From contig MEOF01000055.1 of assembly GCA_001769505.1 (NCBI GenBank), positions 10,924-74,923 on the forward strand: 64,000 nucleotides of DNA. Reading direction: 5' to 3'. Positions 37,335 to 47,525 of this stretch are shown piece after piece; the first letter of the stretch is position 1; each line of letters begins with the position of its first letter. Made by a program: the position numbers and the translations under genes. Below the pieces are notes generated by a model that saw nothing but the letters and a program-made list of their open reading frames with translations, was not told the DNA's origin and did not search any database. This DNA comes from Bacteroidetes bacterium GWF2_33_38. Lineage in GTDB: Bacteria > Bacteroidota > Bacteroidia > Bacteroidales > GWF2-33-38.

Positions 37335-38102
37335 CTAAAAATCAATTTCAACTACAACCGGACAATGGTCAGAATGAACAACTTGTTGCAATATTTTTGC
37401 ATTTACCAATTTACTTTTCAAACTATCAGTAACCATGTGATAATCAATTCTCCAGCCTAAATTCTTAGGTCTTGCTCCAGAGCGGTAACTCCACCACGAA
37501 TATTGGTTCGATTCTTTGTTGAATTCTCGAAAAGTATCGACAAATCCATCGGCGACAAATTGATCAACCCAGGCACGTTCTTCGGGCAAATAACCTGACA
37601 TTTGTTCGTGTTTTTTCGGATAATTTATATCAATAGGTTTGTGACAAATATTATAATCGCCCGAAACAATTAAGTTTGGACGTGTTTTTCGTAAGTTTTT
37701 TAAATATTTATGAAAATCTTCGAGAAAGTCCATTTTAAAATCTTGTCGAGCATCGCCACTTGTTCCCGATGGAAAATAAACTGAGATTAAGGAAACATCG
37801 CCAAAGTCGGCTTGTAAAACTCTACCTTCGGAATCGTATGTTGGATTATCCATTCCATATATTATTTTATCGGGCTTAAGCTTTGTTAAAATTCCAACAC
37901 CGCTATAGCCTTTTTTTTCGGCTGAAAACCAATAATGTTCGTATCCCAATTCTTCGAAAATACGGGTGTCGAATTGGTCTGAACTTGCCTTTGTTTCTTG
38001 AATGCAAAGCATATCCGGATTTTCGACTTTTAACCAACCGATGAGGTCTTTGCCTAATGCCGCTCTAATCCCATTTAGATTATATGAAATTATTTTTTTC
38101 AC
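37335..38102 (-). CDS. xth: Exodeoxyribonuclease III
   Basis: An AP endonuclease and 3'-5' exonuclease of base-excision repair, 255 residues from a GTG start (VKKIISYNLNG), which places the conserved N-terminal strand correctly; an ATG 11 codons upstream adds a stretch atypical of the family. Motifs are NLNGIRAA (catalytic Asn), QETKAS (metal-binding Glu), SGDYNICHKPID (Asp/Asn), WRIDYHMV (Asp) and the final SDHCPV. It is divergent from rsgA with 57 bp between the starts. Confidence 0.93.
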   Translation of the reverse strand: MKKIISYNLNGIRAALGKDLIGWLKVENPDMLCIQETKASSDQFDTRIFEELGYEHYWFSAEKKGYSGVGILTKLKPDKIIYGMDNPTYDSEGRVLQADFGDVSLISVYFPSGTSGDARQDFKMDFLEDFHKYLKNLRKTRPNLIVSGDYNICHKPIDINYPKKHEQMSGYLPEERAWVDQFVADGFVDTFREFNKESNQYSWWSYRSGARPKNLGWRIDYHMVTDSLKSKLVNAKILQQVVHSDHCPVVVEIDF

Positions 38103-38159
38103 TTCAATAGTTAATTTGTTATATCTTCGTAACAAATATCGTAAATTATTTAATATTTA

Positions 38160-39092
38160 TTGTTTTTGAATAAAGGAATCGTTATAAAATCAACAGGCAG
38201 CTGGTTTTCGGTAAAAAATGATGACAATCAGATTTTTGAGTGTAGAATTCGTGGGAAAATTCGTCTTGATGATTTAAAAAGTACAAATCCTGTCGCAGTT
38301 GGTGATGTTGTTGAATTCTCCTTAGCTGAAGATAATGTTGGGCTTATATCGAAAATTTATGAACGAAAAAATTATATTATTCGTAAATCATCGAATTTAT
38401 CGAAACAGCATCATATAGTTGCTTCAAACATCGACCAAGCTTTTTTGGTAATTACGCTTGCTTTTCCCGAAACTTCGACGTTATTCATCGACCGATTTTT
38501 AATTTCCGCAGAAGCGTATCGAATCCCAACTATAATTGTGATTAACAAAGTTGATTTATACAAATCCGAAAAACTTTCAGAACTTGTTAATCAAATCAAA
38601 TCGATATACAATCCGATTGGTTATAAATGTATTGAAACATCGGTTGTCGAGAATGTAAATATTGATTTATTGAGAGAATTGATGTGCGATAAAGTGAGTG
38701 TTTTTTCGGGAAATTCGGGCGTTGGAAAATCATCGTTGATTAATAAAATTGATAGCAAACTTAATATTCGAGTAGGCGAAATTTCTGATTCTCATCACAA
38801 AGGAAAACACACCACAACTTTTGCCGAAATGCATCACGTTTCGAGTGGTGGCTACATCATAGACACTCCCGGAATAAAGGGCTTCGGATTAATCGACATG
38901 AAAAAAGAAGAAATGTATCATTTTTTTCCTGAAATTTTTAACTATTCGGCTCAATGTAAATATAACAATTGCACTCACGTTCACGAACCAAATTGTGCTG
39001 TAATTCAGCATGTAAAAGATGGCGATATTAGTTTATCGAGATACGAAAATTATCTAAATTTGATATTAAGCGACGAAGAAAAACATCGATAA
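38160..39092 (+). CDS. rsgA: Small ribosomal subunit GTPase RsgA
   Basis: A circularly permuted GTPase that checks late maturation of the 30S subunit. 310 residues: an OB fold (about 1-75), then G4 (VINKVDL, about 122-128), G1 (GNSGVGKSSLIN, about 185-196), G2 (KGKHTTTF), G3 (DTPGIKGFG), and a C-terminal zinc site (CKYNNCTHVHEPNC). No ATG is available: the start is TTG at 38160 or TTG two codons later. The upstream gap is shared with the divergent xth. The 3' end is 15 bp from the convergent asparaginase stop. Confidence 0.94.
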   Translation: MFLNKGIVIKSTGSWFSVKNDDNQIFECRIRGKIRLDDLKSTNPVAVGDVVEFSLAEDNVGLISKIYERKNYIIRKSSNLSKQHHIVASNIDQAFLVITLAFPETSTLFIDRFLISAEAYRIPTIIVINKVDLYKSEKLSELVNQIKSIYNPIGYKCIETSVVENVNIDLLRELMCDKVSVFSGNSGVGKSSLINKIDSKLNIRVGEISDSHHKGKHTTTFAEMHHVSSGGYIIDTPGIKGFGLIDMKKEEMYHFFPEIFNYSAQCKYNNCTHVHEPNCAVIQHVKDGDISLSRYENYLNLILSDEEKHR

Positions 39093-39107
39093 AACCAACT
39101 AGAATAT

Positions 39108-40136
39108 TTAGTTTGTGATTTCGCCTCTAATCGATATTGGTAGTAGTTTTTCGATTTGTTTTTGAGAGAAATTTTCGCCGAGTAAGTACATCAATTTTGC
39201 AAGAGCGGCTTCGGTTGTAATGTCTTTTCCGCTGATTACACCAATGTTTTTTAACTGGATGCTTGTTTCGTATTTTCCTTGTTCAACTGCTCCTGCTTGA
39301 CACTGAGTTACATTAAAAATAATGATGCCTTTTTTTATCGCTTCGGATAATAAGAAAATTACTTTTTGGTCGGTTGTAATATTTCCTGAGCCATAAGTTT
39401 CTAAAACCACAGCCTTAAGTTCTTCGATATTTAAAATTGCTTCAATTGCTTTGTGAGATATTCCGGGAAACATTTTAAGAACCACGATGTTATTATCCAA
39501 CTTTCGGTGAGAAACCAAAAAATCAATATTGGGATGCGAAATTACTGGGTAATTATATTTTATATTTACACCTATTTCGGCTAAGTTTGGGTAGTTTGGT
39601 GATATAAATGCCTCAAAATTCTCGGCGTTAAACTTATGTGTTCTATTGCCTCTAAACAATGAATTTTCGAACAGAATACAAACTTCGGGAATTAAAGGCT
39701 TGTTGTTTTTCTTTGCTGATGCAATTTCGAGCGATGCAATTAAATTTTCACGACCATCGGTTCGCAATAGTCCAATCGGTAACTGTGAGCCAGTTAAAAT
39801 TACTGGCTTATTCAAATTTTCGAGCATAAAACTTAATGCCGAAGCAGTGTAAGCCATTGTGTCTGAGCCATGAAGAATTACAAAACCGTCGTATTGCTCA
39901 TATTTTTCGTGGATAATATCTACCAACTTAATCCAAAATTCGGGACTAACATCTGATGAATCAATCGGTTGTTCGAAGCAATATGAGTCAATTTTGGAGT
40001 GAAAGTTTTTCAACAATGGAATGTATTTTAGTAAATTTTCAAAGTTAAACGGTACTAATGTTCCGTTTTCGTTTTGAATCATTCCTATAGTTCCTCCTGT
40101 ATAAATTATTAATATTGAAGTGTTTGTGGCTTGCAT
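39108..40136 (-). CDS. ansA: Type I (cytoplasmic) asparaginase
   Basis: Hydrolyses asparagine to aspartate and ammonia. The start at MQATNTSILIIYTGGTIGM gives 342 residues; an ATG nine codons upstream would overlap a gene remnant. Active-site motifs are YTGGTIG (nucleophile Thr near residue 12-16) and HGSDTMAYTASALSFML (about 90-106), with the catalytic Thr/Asp/Lys triad completed by the region TGSQLPIGLLRTDGREN. There is no signal peptide, so the enzyme is cytoplasmic. It is a single gene convergent with rsgA. Confidence 0.92.
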   Translation of the reverse strand: MQATNTSILIIYTGGTIGMIQNENGTLVPFNFENLLKYIPLLKNFHSKIDSYCFEQPIDSSDVSPEFWIKLVDIIHEKYEQYDGFVILHGSDTMAYTASALSFMLENLNKPVILTGSQLPIGLLRTDGRENLIASLEIASAKKNNKPLIPEVCILFENSLFRGNRTHKFNAENFEAFISPNYPNLAEIGVNIKYNYPVISHPNIDFLVSHRKLDNNIVVLKMFPGISHKAIEAILNIEELKAVVLETYGSGNITTDQKVIFLLSEAIKKGIIIFNVTQCQAGAVEQGKYETSIQLKNIGVISGKDITTEAALAKLMYLLGENFSQKQIEKLLPISIRGEITN

Positions 40137-40149
40137 TATTATTATATTA

Positions 40150-40316
40150 TTATTCACAATCAAATAATTCGGCAGGATTTATTTTAAACTGCAGCATATT
40201 TGCCGTTATTCCAGCCATCAAATCTATTTCGAAGCATTCTTTTCTACCATTTTGAAAGTTTTACGTTCCGAAATTTGAATTTCTTCACTTACAAAATAAA
40301 TTAATTCATCGTTTGA
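40150..40316 (-). pseudogene. Short remnant of an unidentified gene, with a frameshift
   Basis: On the minus strand about 28 codons read with coding character (NDELIYFVSEEIQISERKTF, then KMVEK), and after a one-base shift near 40220 about 29 more codons follow (ECFEIDLMAGITANMLQFK) to a stop at 40150. There is no start codon and the upstream part is absent, so this looks like the decayed 3' end of a gene. I do not recognise the family. It could also be chance in AT-rich DNA. Confidence 0.35.
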
Positions 40317-40693
40317 TTACAAAAAATTTTAATTAAACTTCGACTCTATGATTTGTTATGATAAAATTACGGAAATATTTTATAATGTTAATGCTTTTTT
40401 GTATTGTATTTGATAAAATCACAGAATCACATCGAATATGAAATCCATCAAAGAAAATACGAAAAATTCCATCATCAGAAGGAATCGCTATTTTCCTATT
40501 GTTTCATTCAAATGGATTTAGATGTATGAGACATTATTACATTTTCTATGTTCAAAAACTCACTTAAAAAATTTATATAATACTTTTTTACAAACATATA
40601 CATAGTTTATATAAAGTTGTTTGTTTCCAATGACAATATTTGCAAAAACAGTATGTGTAGGAATCCACGCAAAAATATTTTTTATACTAGACA

Positions 40694-40838
40694 TTATACC
40701 GAATTATATGCTAAAATTTAATGATTTGTATGACTCCAAAGGAGTCAAATGTTTATAGCAGAATTGTACGGCTATAAACATACGACCACAACGTGGTCGA
40801 ACTATTTGAATTTTTTTCTAAAAAATTATTCGGTATAA
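40694..40838. repeat. 145-bp inverted-repeat element with three internal hairpins
   Basis: Ends TTATACCGAATTA (40694-40706) and TTATTCGGTATAA (40826-40838) are inverted repeats with one mismatch. Between them are three perfect stems: TGACTCC/GGAGTCA (40731-40747, loop AAA), TGTTTATAGC/GCTATAAACA (40750-40780, 11-base loop) and CGACCAC/GTGGTCG (40783-40799, loop AAC). The whole can fold as a cloverleaf-like structure. It has no coding capacity and resembles REP- or MITE-like intergenic elements seen in Bacteroidota. Confidence 0.75.
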
Positions 40839-41006
40839 AACCCTATTTTATAGTAATTAGATATTATTGAAAGCTAAGAATTTATTGGTTTTTATAGTAA
40901 TTATATTGCCTCAACAATATTCAACATCAATTATAGAAAAGCACAGATTAAACAGTACATATTCGTTTACCTGACATATAGCATGTTTTTTTAGCATTTC
41001 TTGTTA

Positions 41007-41014
41007 TAACTTTG
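41007..41014 (+). promoter_or_regulatory. Bacteroidota -7 promoter box of the methylmalonyl-CoA mutase operon
   Basis: TAACTTTG matches TAnnTTTG exactly and lies 25 bp upstream of the mutA ATG. The region about 20 bases upstream is T-rich (near 40984-40992), but a clean TTTG -33 element is not evident. Confidence 0.5.
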
Positions 41015-41039
41015 TCGCAATTATTAAAATATATTTGAT

Positions 41040-42863
41040 ATGACTGATAAAAGCAAAAGTTTGTTCACCGATTTTCCCGACATAAGCACTCAAGAATGGG
41101 AAGAACTTATAGTTAAAGACTTAAAGGGTGCCGATTACGATAAAAAATTGGTATGGAAAACACTCGAAGGAATCAACGTAAAACCATATTATAGAGCTGA
41201 GCATATTTCTAATATCGAATTTACAAAGTCCTTTCCTACCGATTTCCCTTATGTAAGAGGAAATAAAAAATGCGATAACGAATGGAAAATTTGCGAAGAC
41301 ATATACGTTGTAGATTATAATCAAGCAAATCAAAAAGCATTAAATGCTCTAGATAAAGGAGCAAGCGGAATTAATTTTATATTGACAGATAAGAATGTTA
41401 CCAAAGAGAATCTTTCTACTTTACTCAATAACATTTGTTTAATTGAAACAAACATAGATTTTTCGGGAGCAATCAGCATTCAAAATTTATGTAAAGATCT
41501 CCAACATTTCGATTTTTTGTCGGGGGCTATAAACCTAGACTCACTTGGAATTTTAACCATAAAGGGAAATTTTTGCAAAGATGAAAAAGCAGCATTTGAC
41601 GATGTAGAATATTCAATCAAGAATTCAGGAAAACTAAAAGCGTTTGCCGTTAATGCAGTTAATTTTCATAATGCAGGAGCTTCGGCAACTCAAGAGTTGG
41701 CTTTTGGATTATCAATGGCTGTTGAGTACTTAAATAAATTAACCGACAAAGGATTAAGCGTTGACGATATTTCTTCGAAAATGAAATTTGTTGTGGGAAT
41801 TGGTTCAAATTATTTCATGGAAATTGCAAAAGTAAGAGCTGCCAGATTGTTGTGGGCAAAAATTATAGAAGCCTACAATCCCAAAAATAGTATTTCGAAT
41901 CAGTTATACATTCATGCCATTACTTCAGAATGGAACAAAACAAGTTACGACCCATATGTAAATATGCTTCGAACAACAACTGAGTCGATGTCGGCGGTTA
42001 TTGGAGGAGTAGAAATATTAACCGTAACACCTTTCGATATAACGTTTCAAGAATCGGATACATTTTCAGAAAGAATTGCCCGAAACACACAAATTATTTT
42101 GAAAGAAGAATCGAACATGAACAAAATTATTGACCCATCGGCAGGCTCATACTACATTGAAAATTTGACGCAAGCAATTGCAAACGAAGCGTTGAAACTT
42201 TTTGTCGAAATAGAAGATAAAGGCGGATATTTACAAGCATTCAAAGATGGTTTTATTCAACTTTCGATTAAAGAAATGGCTCAAAAAAGAGATATGAATA
42301 TTGCCATGCGAAGCGAAATAATACTTGGGACAAATCAATATCCAAATCCATTAGAAAAAATTTCGAATACTGTTACAAAAACAAAAAAACCAAACGTGCC
42401 GGAATCTTTAATAGCAGAACCTATTCGCATTTATCGTGGAGCTGAGGCTTTTGAGAAAATTAGATTACAAACTGAAAGAGCGGCAAAAACTCCGCGCGTT
42501 TTCATGTTTACTTTTGGAAACTTAGCCATGAGAAAAGCCCGTGCGATGTTCTCCTCAAATTTCTTCGGATGTGCTGGATACGAAATTATCGATAATCTTG
42601 GTTTCAAAACCATTGAGGAAGGCATAAAAGCGGCAAAAGAAAGTCAAGCAGAGATTATAGTAATTTGTAGTTCTGATGAAGAATATCCAGAAATAGTCCC
42701 ACAAATTGCAGAAGTTTTACATACCAAAATATTGGTCGTTGCTGGATATCCAAAAGAACATATCGAAAATTTTAAAAAAACGGGCGTTACAAACTTCATT
42801 CATTTAAAATCGAATCTATTAGAAACCTTGCAAGATTTTAACCAAATAATAGGAATTACATAA
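41040..42863 (+). CDS. mutA: Methylmalonyl-CoA mutase small subunit
   Basis: Non-catalytic partner of the B12-dependent mutase that interconverts succinyl-CoA and methylmalonyl-CoA. It has 607 residues: a TIM-barrel-like part (about 40-440, with LEGINVKPYYRAEH and the segment [28 protein letters not shown], given here in two overlapping pieces [14 protein letters not shown] and IIDPSAGSYY) and a degenerate B12-binding-like C-terminal domain (about 490-607) that lacks DxHxxG, as expected for this subunit. It is 93 bp upstream of mutB. Together they make propionate from succinate, or the reverse. Confidence 0.93.
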   Translation: MTDKSKSLFTDFPDISTQEWEELIVKDLKGADYDKKLVWKTLEGINVKPYYRAEHISNIEFTKSFPTDFPYVRGNKKCDNEWKICEDIYVVDYNQANQKALNALDKGASGINFILTDKNVTKENLSTLLNNICLIETNIDFSGAISIQNLCKDLQHFDFLSGAINLDSLGILTIKGNFCKDEKAAFDDVEYSIKNSGKLKAFAVNAVNFHNAGASATQELAFGLSMAVEYLNKLTDKGLSVDDISSKMKFVVGIGSNYFMEIAKVRAARLLWAKIIEAYNPKNSISNQLYIHAITSEWNKTSYDPYVNMLRTTTESMSAVIGGVEILTVTPFDITFQESDTFSERIARNTQIILKEESNMNKIIDPSAGSYYIENLTQAIANEALKLFVEIEDKGGYLQAFKDGFIQLSIKEMAQKRDMNIAMRSEIILGTNQYPNPLEKISNTVTKTKKPNVPESLIAEPIRIYRGAEAFEKIRLQTERAAKTPRVFMFTFGNLAMRKARAMFSSNFFGCAGYEIIDNLGFKTIEEGIKAAKESQAEIIVICSSDEEYPEIVPQIAEVLHTKILVVAGYPKEHIENFKKTGVTNFIHLKSNLLETLQDFNQIIGIT

Positions 42864-42956
42864 TAATTATAAAAAGATGAAAGCACCTATTTTGAGAATA
42901 AACTTTTCAAATTTTTCTTTAAGGACTTCTAAATTTATAACCTATACAAAAAAATT

Positions 42957-45110
42957 ATGAAACCAAATTTCAAAAATATAAGTTTACAAAATAACCCTAA
43001 GCAAACTAAATCTTCGGCCGATTGGGAAAAGGAAAACAAGATTGAAAAAAATTGGCTAACTCCCGAGCAAATCAACGTTAAACCAGTTTACAACTCAAGC
43101 GATTTAGAAAATATATCACATTTGAACTTTGCAGCAGGTTTGCCTCCATATCTTAGAGGGCCATACTCAACTATGTACGTTATGAAGCCATGGACTGTTC
43201 GTCAGTATGCTGGATTTTCAACTGCTGAAGAATCAAACGCTTTTTATCGAAGAAATTTAGCTGCCGGACAAAAAGGTTTATCGGTTGCATTCGATTTGGC
43301 AACTCATCGAGGTTATGATTCTGATCACGAAAGAGTTGTAGGAGATGTAGGAAAAGCTGGCGTTGCAATTGATTCGATTCTTGACATGAAAATTTTATTC
43401 GATCAAATTCCATTGGATAAAATGTCGGTTTCGATGACGATGAACGGTGCGGTTCTTCCAATTTTAGCGTTTTATATTGTTGCAGCCGAAGAGCAGGGCG
43501 TAAAAATGGAACTTTTGAGCGGAACTATTCAAAACGATATTTTGAAAGAATTTATGGTTCGAAATACATACATCTATCCACCAGAAATGTCGATGAGAAT
43601 TATTGCCGATATTTTTGGTTTTACATCTAAGAATATGCCTAAATTCAATTCAATCAGTATATCGGGGTATCACATGCAAGAAGCTGGAGCAACTGCCGAT
43701 ATTGAATTAGCTTATACCTTAGCCGACGGCTTGGAATATTTGCGAACAGGAATTGCATCGGGCTTAAGTATTGATGAGTTTGCTCCTCGATTGTCGTTCT
43801 TTTGGGCAATCGGGATGAATCATTTTATGGAAATAGCCAAAATGAGAGCTGCACGAATGCTTTGGGCAAAAATTGTCAAACAATTTAATCCTAAAAATCC
43901 AAAATCGATGGCATTGCGAACACACTCACAAACATCGGGATGGAGTTTAACAGAACAAGACCCGTTTAACAATGTTGCCCGAACTTGCATCGAAGCTATG
44001 GCTGCTGCACTTGGGCATACACAATCGCTTCATACCAACGCACTTGACGAAGCTATTGCATTACCAACCGACTTCTCGGCTCGTATAGCACGAAATACTC
44101 AAATATACTTACAAGAAGAAACCAATATTTGTAAAGCTGTTGACCCTTGGGCTGGTTCGTATTATGTCGAAACCTTAACCAATGAGTTGGCACAAAAAGC
44201 ATGGGCACTAATCGAAGAAGTTGAAGAACTTGGCGGAATGTCGAAAGCTATCGAAACAGGAATCCCTAAAATGAGAATCGAAGAAGCTGCTGCTCGAAAA
44301 CAAGCTCGCATTGATTCGAAAAAAGACATTATTGTTGGGGTAAATAAATACAAACTCGAAAAAGAAGACCCTATTGATATTCTCGAGGTTGATAATACTG
44401 CCGTAAGAGAATCGCAATTAAAACGATTGGCAAAATTAAAAGCTGAGCGTAACAACGAAGAAGTTAAAAAAGCATTAGCAGAAATTACAAAATCGTGTGA
44501 AACTGAAAATGGAAATTTGTTAGAACTTGCTGTTGATGCAGCAAGAAAGCGAGCGACACTTGGAGAAATTTCAGATGCTATAGAGGCTGTTTCGGGAAGA
44601 TACAAGGCAGTAATTCGATCAATTTCAGGAGTATATTCTTCTGAATCGCATAACGATTCCGATTATAAAAAAGCCAAAGAACTTGCCGATAAATTTGCCG
44701 AACTTGATGGAAGACGCCCACGAATTATGATTGCAAAAATGGGACAAGACGGTCATGATAGAGGAGCAAAAGTGGTTTCAACTGGATATGCCGATATGGG
44801 ATTCGATGTAGATATTGGACCATTGTTTCAAACTCCTGCCGAAGCCGCCAAGCAAGCTGTTGAAAACGACGTACATATACTAGGTGTCTCGAGTTTAGCC
44901 GCAGGGCACAAAACTTTGATTCCTCAAGTAATTGCAGAACTAAAAAAACTTGGTCGTGAAGACATAATGATAATTGCCGGAGGTGTTATTCCTGCACAAG
45001 ATTACGATTTCTTGTACAAGGCCGGAGTTGTCGGAATTTTTGGACCGGGAACTTCGGTCTCAGTTGCCGCAAAACAAATTTTGGAAGTACTTATCGAAAG
45101 TCGAAAATAA
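42957..45110 (+). CDS. mutB: Methylmalonyl-CoA mutase large (catalytic) subunit
   Basis: Adenosylcobalamin-dependent isomerase, 717 residues. The TIM barrel (about 60-520) binds the CoA substrate ([20 protein letters not shown] near 61-80; [10 protein letters not shown]). The C-terminal B12 domain (about 585-717) has the cobalt-ligand motif DGHDRG (His in [11 protein letters not shown], about 601) with downstream GVSSLAAGH and IIAGGVIP. It is complete, co-transcribed with mutA and followed by a strong terminator. No epimerase, decarboxylase or MeaB/ArgK chaperone is adjacent. Confidence 0.96.
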   Translation: MKPNFKNISLQNNPKQTKSSADWEKENKIEKNWLTPEQINVKPVYNSSDLENISHLNFAAGLPPYLRGPYSTMYVMKPWTVRQYAGFSTAEESNAFYRRNLAAGQKGLSVAFDLATHRGYDSDHERVVGDVGKAGVAIDSILDMKILFDQIPLDKMSVSMTMNGAVLPILAFYIVAAEEQGVKMELLSGTIQNDILKEFMVRNTYIYPPEMSMRIIADIFGFTSKNMPKFNSISISGYHMQEAGATADIELAYTLADGLEYLRTGIASGLSIDEFAPRLSFFWAIGMNHFMEIAKMRAARMLWAKIVKQFNPKNPKSMALRTHSQTSGWSLTEQDPFNNVARTCIEAMAAALGHTQSLHTNALDEAIALPTDFSARIARNTQIYLQEETNICKAVDPWAGSYYVETLTNELAQKAWALIEEVEELGGMSKAIETGIPKMRIEEAAARKQARIDSKKDIIVGVNKYKLEKEDPIDILEVDNTAVRESQLKRLAKLKAERNNEEVKKALAEITKSCETENGNLLELAVDAARKRATLGEISDAIEAVSGRYKAVIRSISGVYSSESHNDSDYKKAKELADKFAELDGRRPRIMIAKMGQDGHDRGAKVVSTGYADMGFDVDIGPLFQTPAEAAKQAVENDVHILGVSSLAAGHKTLIPQVIAELKKLGREDIMIIAGGVIPAQDYDFLYKAGVVGIFGPGTSVSVAAKQILEVLIESRK

Positions 45111-45113
45111 AAG

Positions 45114-45146
45114 AAGAGGGTGTCTCGACTTTTCGGACACCCTCTT
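45114..45146 (+). terminator. Terminator of the mutA-mutB operon
   Basis: AAGAGGGTGTC and GACACCCTCTT form an 11-bp perfect stem around an 11-base loop, followed by TTCCTT. It begins 3 bp after the mutB stop. The stem is symmetrical and could also serve the convergent ABC transporter transcript arriving from the minus strand. Confidence 0.88.
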
Positions 45147-45208
45147 TCCTTATCTAACTATCAATTAAATATTTATCTGTATGTTTCTGAATAGAACAGC
45201 AATCTAAC

Positions 45209-46555
45209 CTAAGAACTATATCTTAACCATTTCCAAAGTTCTTTGTAGGTAATTTTTTTTCCATACATAAGTATTCCGGTTCGATATATTTTTCCTGCCA
45301 ACCAAGTTGTTCCAATAAAAGTAAGCACCAAAAGAACTGCCGATAAAGCAATTTCCCAAAAAGGTACACCAAAAGGAATACGAATCATCATTACAACCGG
45401 AGATGTGAATGGAATAATCGAAAACCAAAAACTGACTGCTCCATCGGGATTATTTACTACATTTTGACCAACAATAAATGCAACTATGAGAGGAGCCGAA
45501 ATGGGAAGCATAAATTGCTGTGTGTCGGCCTCGTTATCAACAGCTCCACCGATTGCGGCAAAAAGTGAAGAATACAATAAATATCCGCCAAGAAAATAGA
45601 ATAAAAACATTCCAATCATTACGGCAAAATCAATGTTTTTCAAGGTTGATAACATTCCTTGTATCTCGCTTGCATTTTCGTCCATAACTGGTTGTATTTC
45701 GCTTAACTGACTTGAAGAACCCGTGAATAAATCTTGGGCAACAACTTCTTGTTGAATGTTTGCTGGATTTATGTCAAAAAATACCGTTTGCACAACCGTT
45801 ACAATCACAAATGTTAATATAATCCAAAGTAAAAACTGAGTTAATCCGACCATTGCAACACCCACAATTTTCCCCATCATCAACTGAAATGGTCGTACTG
45901 AAGAAATGATTACCTCAACTATTCGGCTGGTTTTTTCTTCAATGACACCTCGCATAACCTGAGCTCCATAAAGAAAAATAAAAAGATAAATCATAAAGCC
46001 AGCAATAAAACCAACTGCCATTGTTAACTCGGTAGAACTTTCCTCCTCAACACCCTCATCTGTCCACTTAAATGTAGAAATGTTAACATTCGTTTTAACC
46101 GCTTTTAAAATATTTTCGTCTATCCCCGATGCTTTAAGTTTTTCGCTTTCTAATTCTTTTTCGAGAGCATTCGAAATATGCATCTTTACTCCAAGGTTTG
46201 GTTGTTTGTTCGAAAAAAGCTGAACGCCACTGGGAGCACTTGTTATATTTTCGGGAATAAACAGAACGGCGTAATAGCCTGATGTTTTAAAATCTTTTTT
46301 TACATCGTCTAAACTTTTATTTTCGAGTCGTTCAAATTTCAAATACTGTGTATTTTCGATAGCTAAACTCACCGCTTTTGTTTGGTCAATAATAGCAATG
46401 GTTTTATTGTCTTGATCTTCGAGTTGCGAAACCCAAGCAGGTACAATCATCAAGGCTGCCATTAAAATTGGACCAATGATGGTCATAATAATAAAGGACT
46501 TTTTCTTAACTCTCGTGAGATATTCTCGTTTTATGATGAGTGTTATTTTGCTCAT
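45209..46555 (-). CDS. ABC-2 type transporter permease (NatB-like)
   Basis: Inner-membrane subunit of an ABC exporter, 448 residues. TM1 (about 22-42) is followed by a long extracytoplasmic domain (about 43-170), then five or six further transmembrane segments with the conserved block GVIEEKTSRIVEVIISSVRP (about 206-225) that typifies ABC-2/NatB permeases. Its ATG overlaps the stop of the ATPase gene by 4 bases. The substrate is unknown; relatives export Na+ or small molecules. Confidence 0.9.
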   Translation of the reverse strand: MSKITLIIKREYLTRVKKKSFIIMTIIGPILMAALMIVPAWVSQLEDQDNKTIAIIDQTKAVSLAIENTQYLKFERLENKSLDDVKKDFKTSGYYAVLFIPENITSAPSGVQLFSNKQPNLGVKMHISNALEKELESEKLKASGIDENILKAVKTNVNISTFKWTDEGVEEESSTELTMAVGFIAGFMIYLFIFLYGAQVMRGVIEEKTSRIVEVIISSVRPFQLMMGKIVGVAMVGLTQFLLWIILTFVIVTVVQTVFFDINPANIQQEVVAQDLFTGSSSQLSEIQPVMDENASEIQGMLSTLKNIDFAVMIGMFLFYFLGGYLLYSSLFAAIGGAVDNEADTQQFMLPISAPLIVAFIVGQNVVNNPDGAVSFWFSIIPFTSPVVMMIRIPFGVPFWEIALSAVLLVLTFIGTTWLAGKIYRTGILMYGKKITYKELWKWLRYSS

Positions 46556-47496
46556 AATATTTGTTTTTTATTGTCTATTTCGTTTGTTTCTTCTACGGCT
46601 CTAATAAAAATGTCGTTCATGCTTGGGAGCATTTCTCTGAACGAAATAATTTCTCCGAAAGGAAGCACATGTGAAATTAAATTGTTGGTTTTTATTTCTC
46701 GTAAAAGCTTAATTTTAATATTGGTAATATCGTTTGCAAAATTATTTTCAACGATTTCATAATCAGGAGTAAGTGTAGCCTCAAGCAGATTTGGCTTTCC
46801 TTTAAACTGAATTTCGAGTGTATTTCCTTTAAATTGATTTCTGATATCATGAACTGAGCCGTCGAGAATTTTTTTAGATTTATTGATTAAGGCTATGTTG
46901 TCGCAAACTTCTTCAACCGAACTCATGTTGTGTGTGGAAAAAATAATTGTGGCTCCTTGTTCTCTTAAATATAAAATTTCCTGTTTCAATAAATTGGTAT
47001 TTATTGGGTCAAATCCACTGAAAGGCTCATCAAAAATCAATAATTTTGGTTCGTGTAAAATAGTTACAATAAACTGAACTTTTTGTTGCATTCCTTTCGA
47101 AAGCTCTTCAACTTTTTTGTCCCACCATGCTTGAATTTCAAATTTTTCGAACCAGTATTTTAATTTTTTCAACGCATCTTTTTTTGATAAACCCTTTAGC
47201 TGTGCCAGATATAAAGCCTGCTCACCAACTTTCATTTTTTTGTACAAACCTCGCTCTTCCGGTAAGTAGCCTATTTGTTCGACATGGTGCGATTTGAGTT
47301 TTTCTCCATTAAAAAAAATATCGCCACTATCAGGAGCTGTAATTTGATTAATGATTCTGATTAGAGTTGTTTTTCCTGCTCCATTCGGACCAAGCAGTCC
47401 AAATATAGAACCTTTGGGAACATTTATGCTAACATTATCTAGAGCTAAGTGATTAGCATATTTTTTAACAACATTGTGGGCTTCAAAAAGGTTCAT
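46552..47496 (-). CDS. ABC transporter ATP-binding subunit
   Basis: The ATPase partner of the permease just downstream, 314 residues. Walker A GPNGAGKTT (about 36-44), Q-loop near YLPEERGLYKKM, signature ELSKGMQQKV (about 134-143), Walker B LLIFDEPFSGFD (about 155-166) and the switch His in STHNM. The C-terminal 80 residues form the extra domain usual in NatA-like ATPases. The stop overlaps the permease start (ATGA), showing tight coupling. dnaJ ends 29 bp upstream on the same strand. Confidence 0.93.
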   Translation of the reverse strand: MNLFEAHNVVKKYANHLALDNVSINVPKGSIFGLLGPNGAGKTTLIRIINQITAPDSGDIFFNGEKLKSHHVEQIGYLPEERGLYKKMKVGEQALYLAQLKGLSKKDALKKLKYWFEKFEIQAWWDKKVEELSKGMQQKVQFIVTILHEPKLLIFDEPFSGFDPINTNLLKQEILYLREQGATIIFSTHNMSSVEEVCDNIALINKSKKILDGSVHDIRNQFKGNTLEIQFKGKPNLLEATLTPDYEIVENNFANDITNIKIKLLREIKTNNLISHVLPFGEIISFREMLPSMNDIFIRAVEETNEIDNKKQIL

Positions 47497-47525
47497 CTAT
47501 CTTTTTTGTGTTAGTGTTTTATCGG

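Larger units (their letters stand above)
40164..41039. other. Long gene-free region between asparaginase and methylmalonyl-CoA mutase
   Basis: 876 bases without a convincing gene. From left to right it holds the remnant ending at 40150, about 370 bases of AT-rich sequence with no recognised signal, the structured inverted-repeat element at 40694-40838, two copies of TTTATAGTAATTA (40847-40859 and 40891-40903), and the mutA promoter box at 41007-41014. Confidence 0.65.

Noticed and set aside
44162-44605. 147-codon open frame opposite mutB
   Set aside because: It is an antisense shadow of a highly conserved catalytic gene, with Ser/Phe-rich composition and no start signal.
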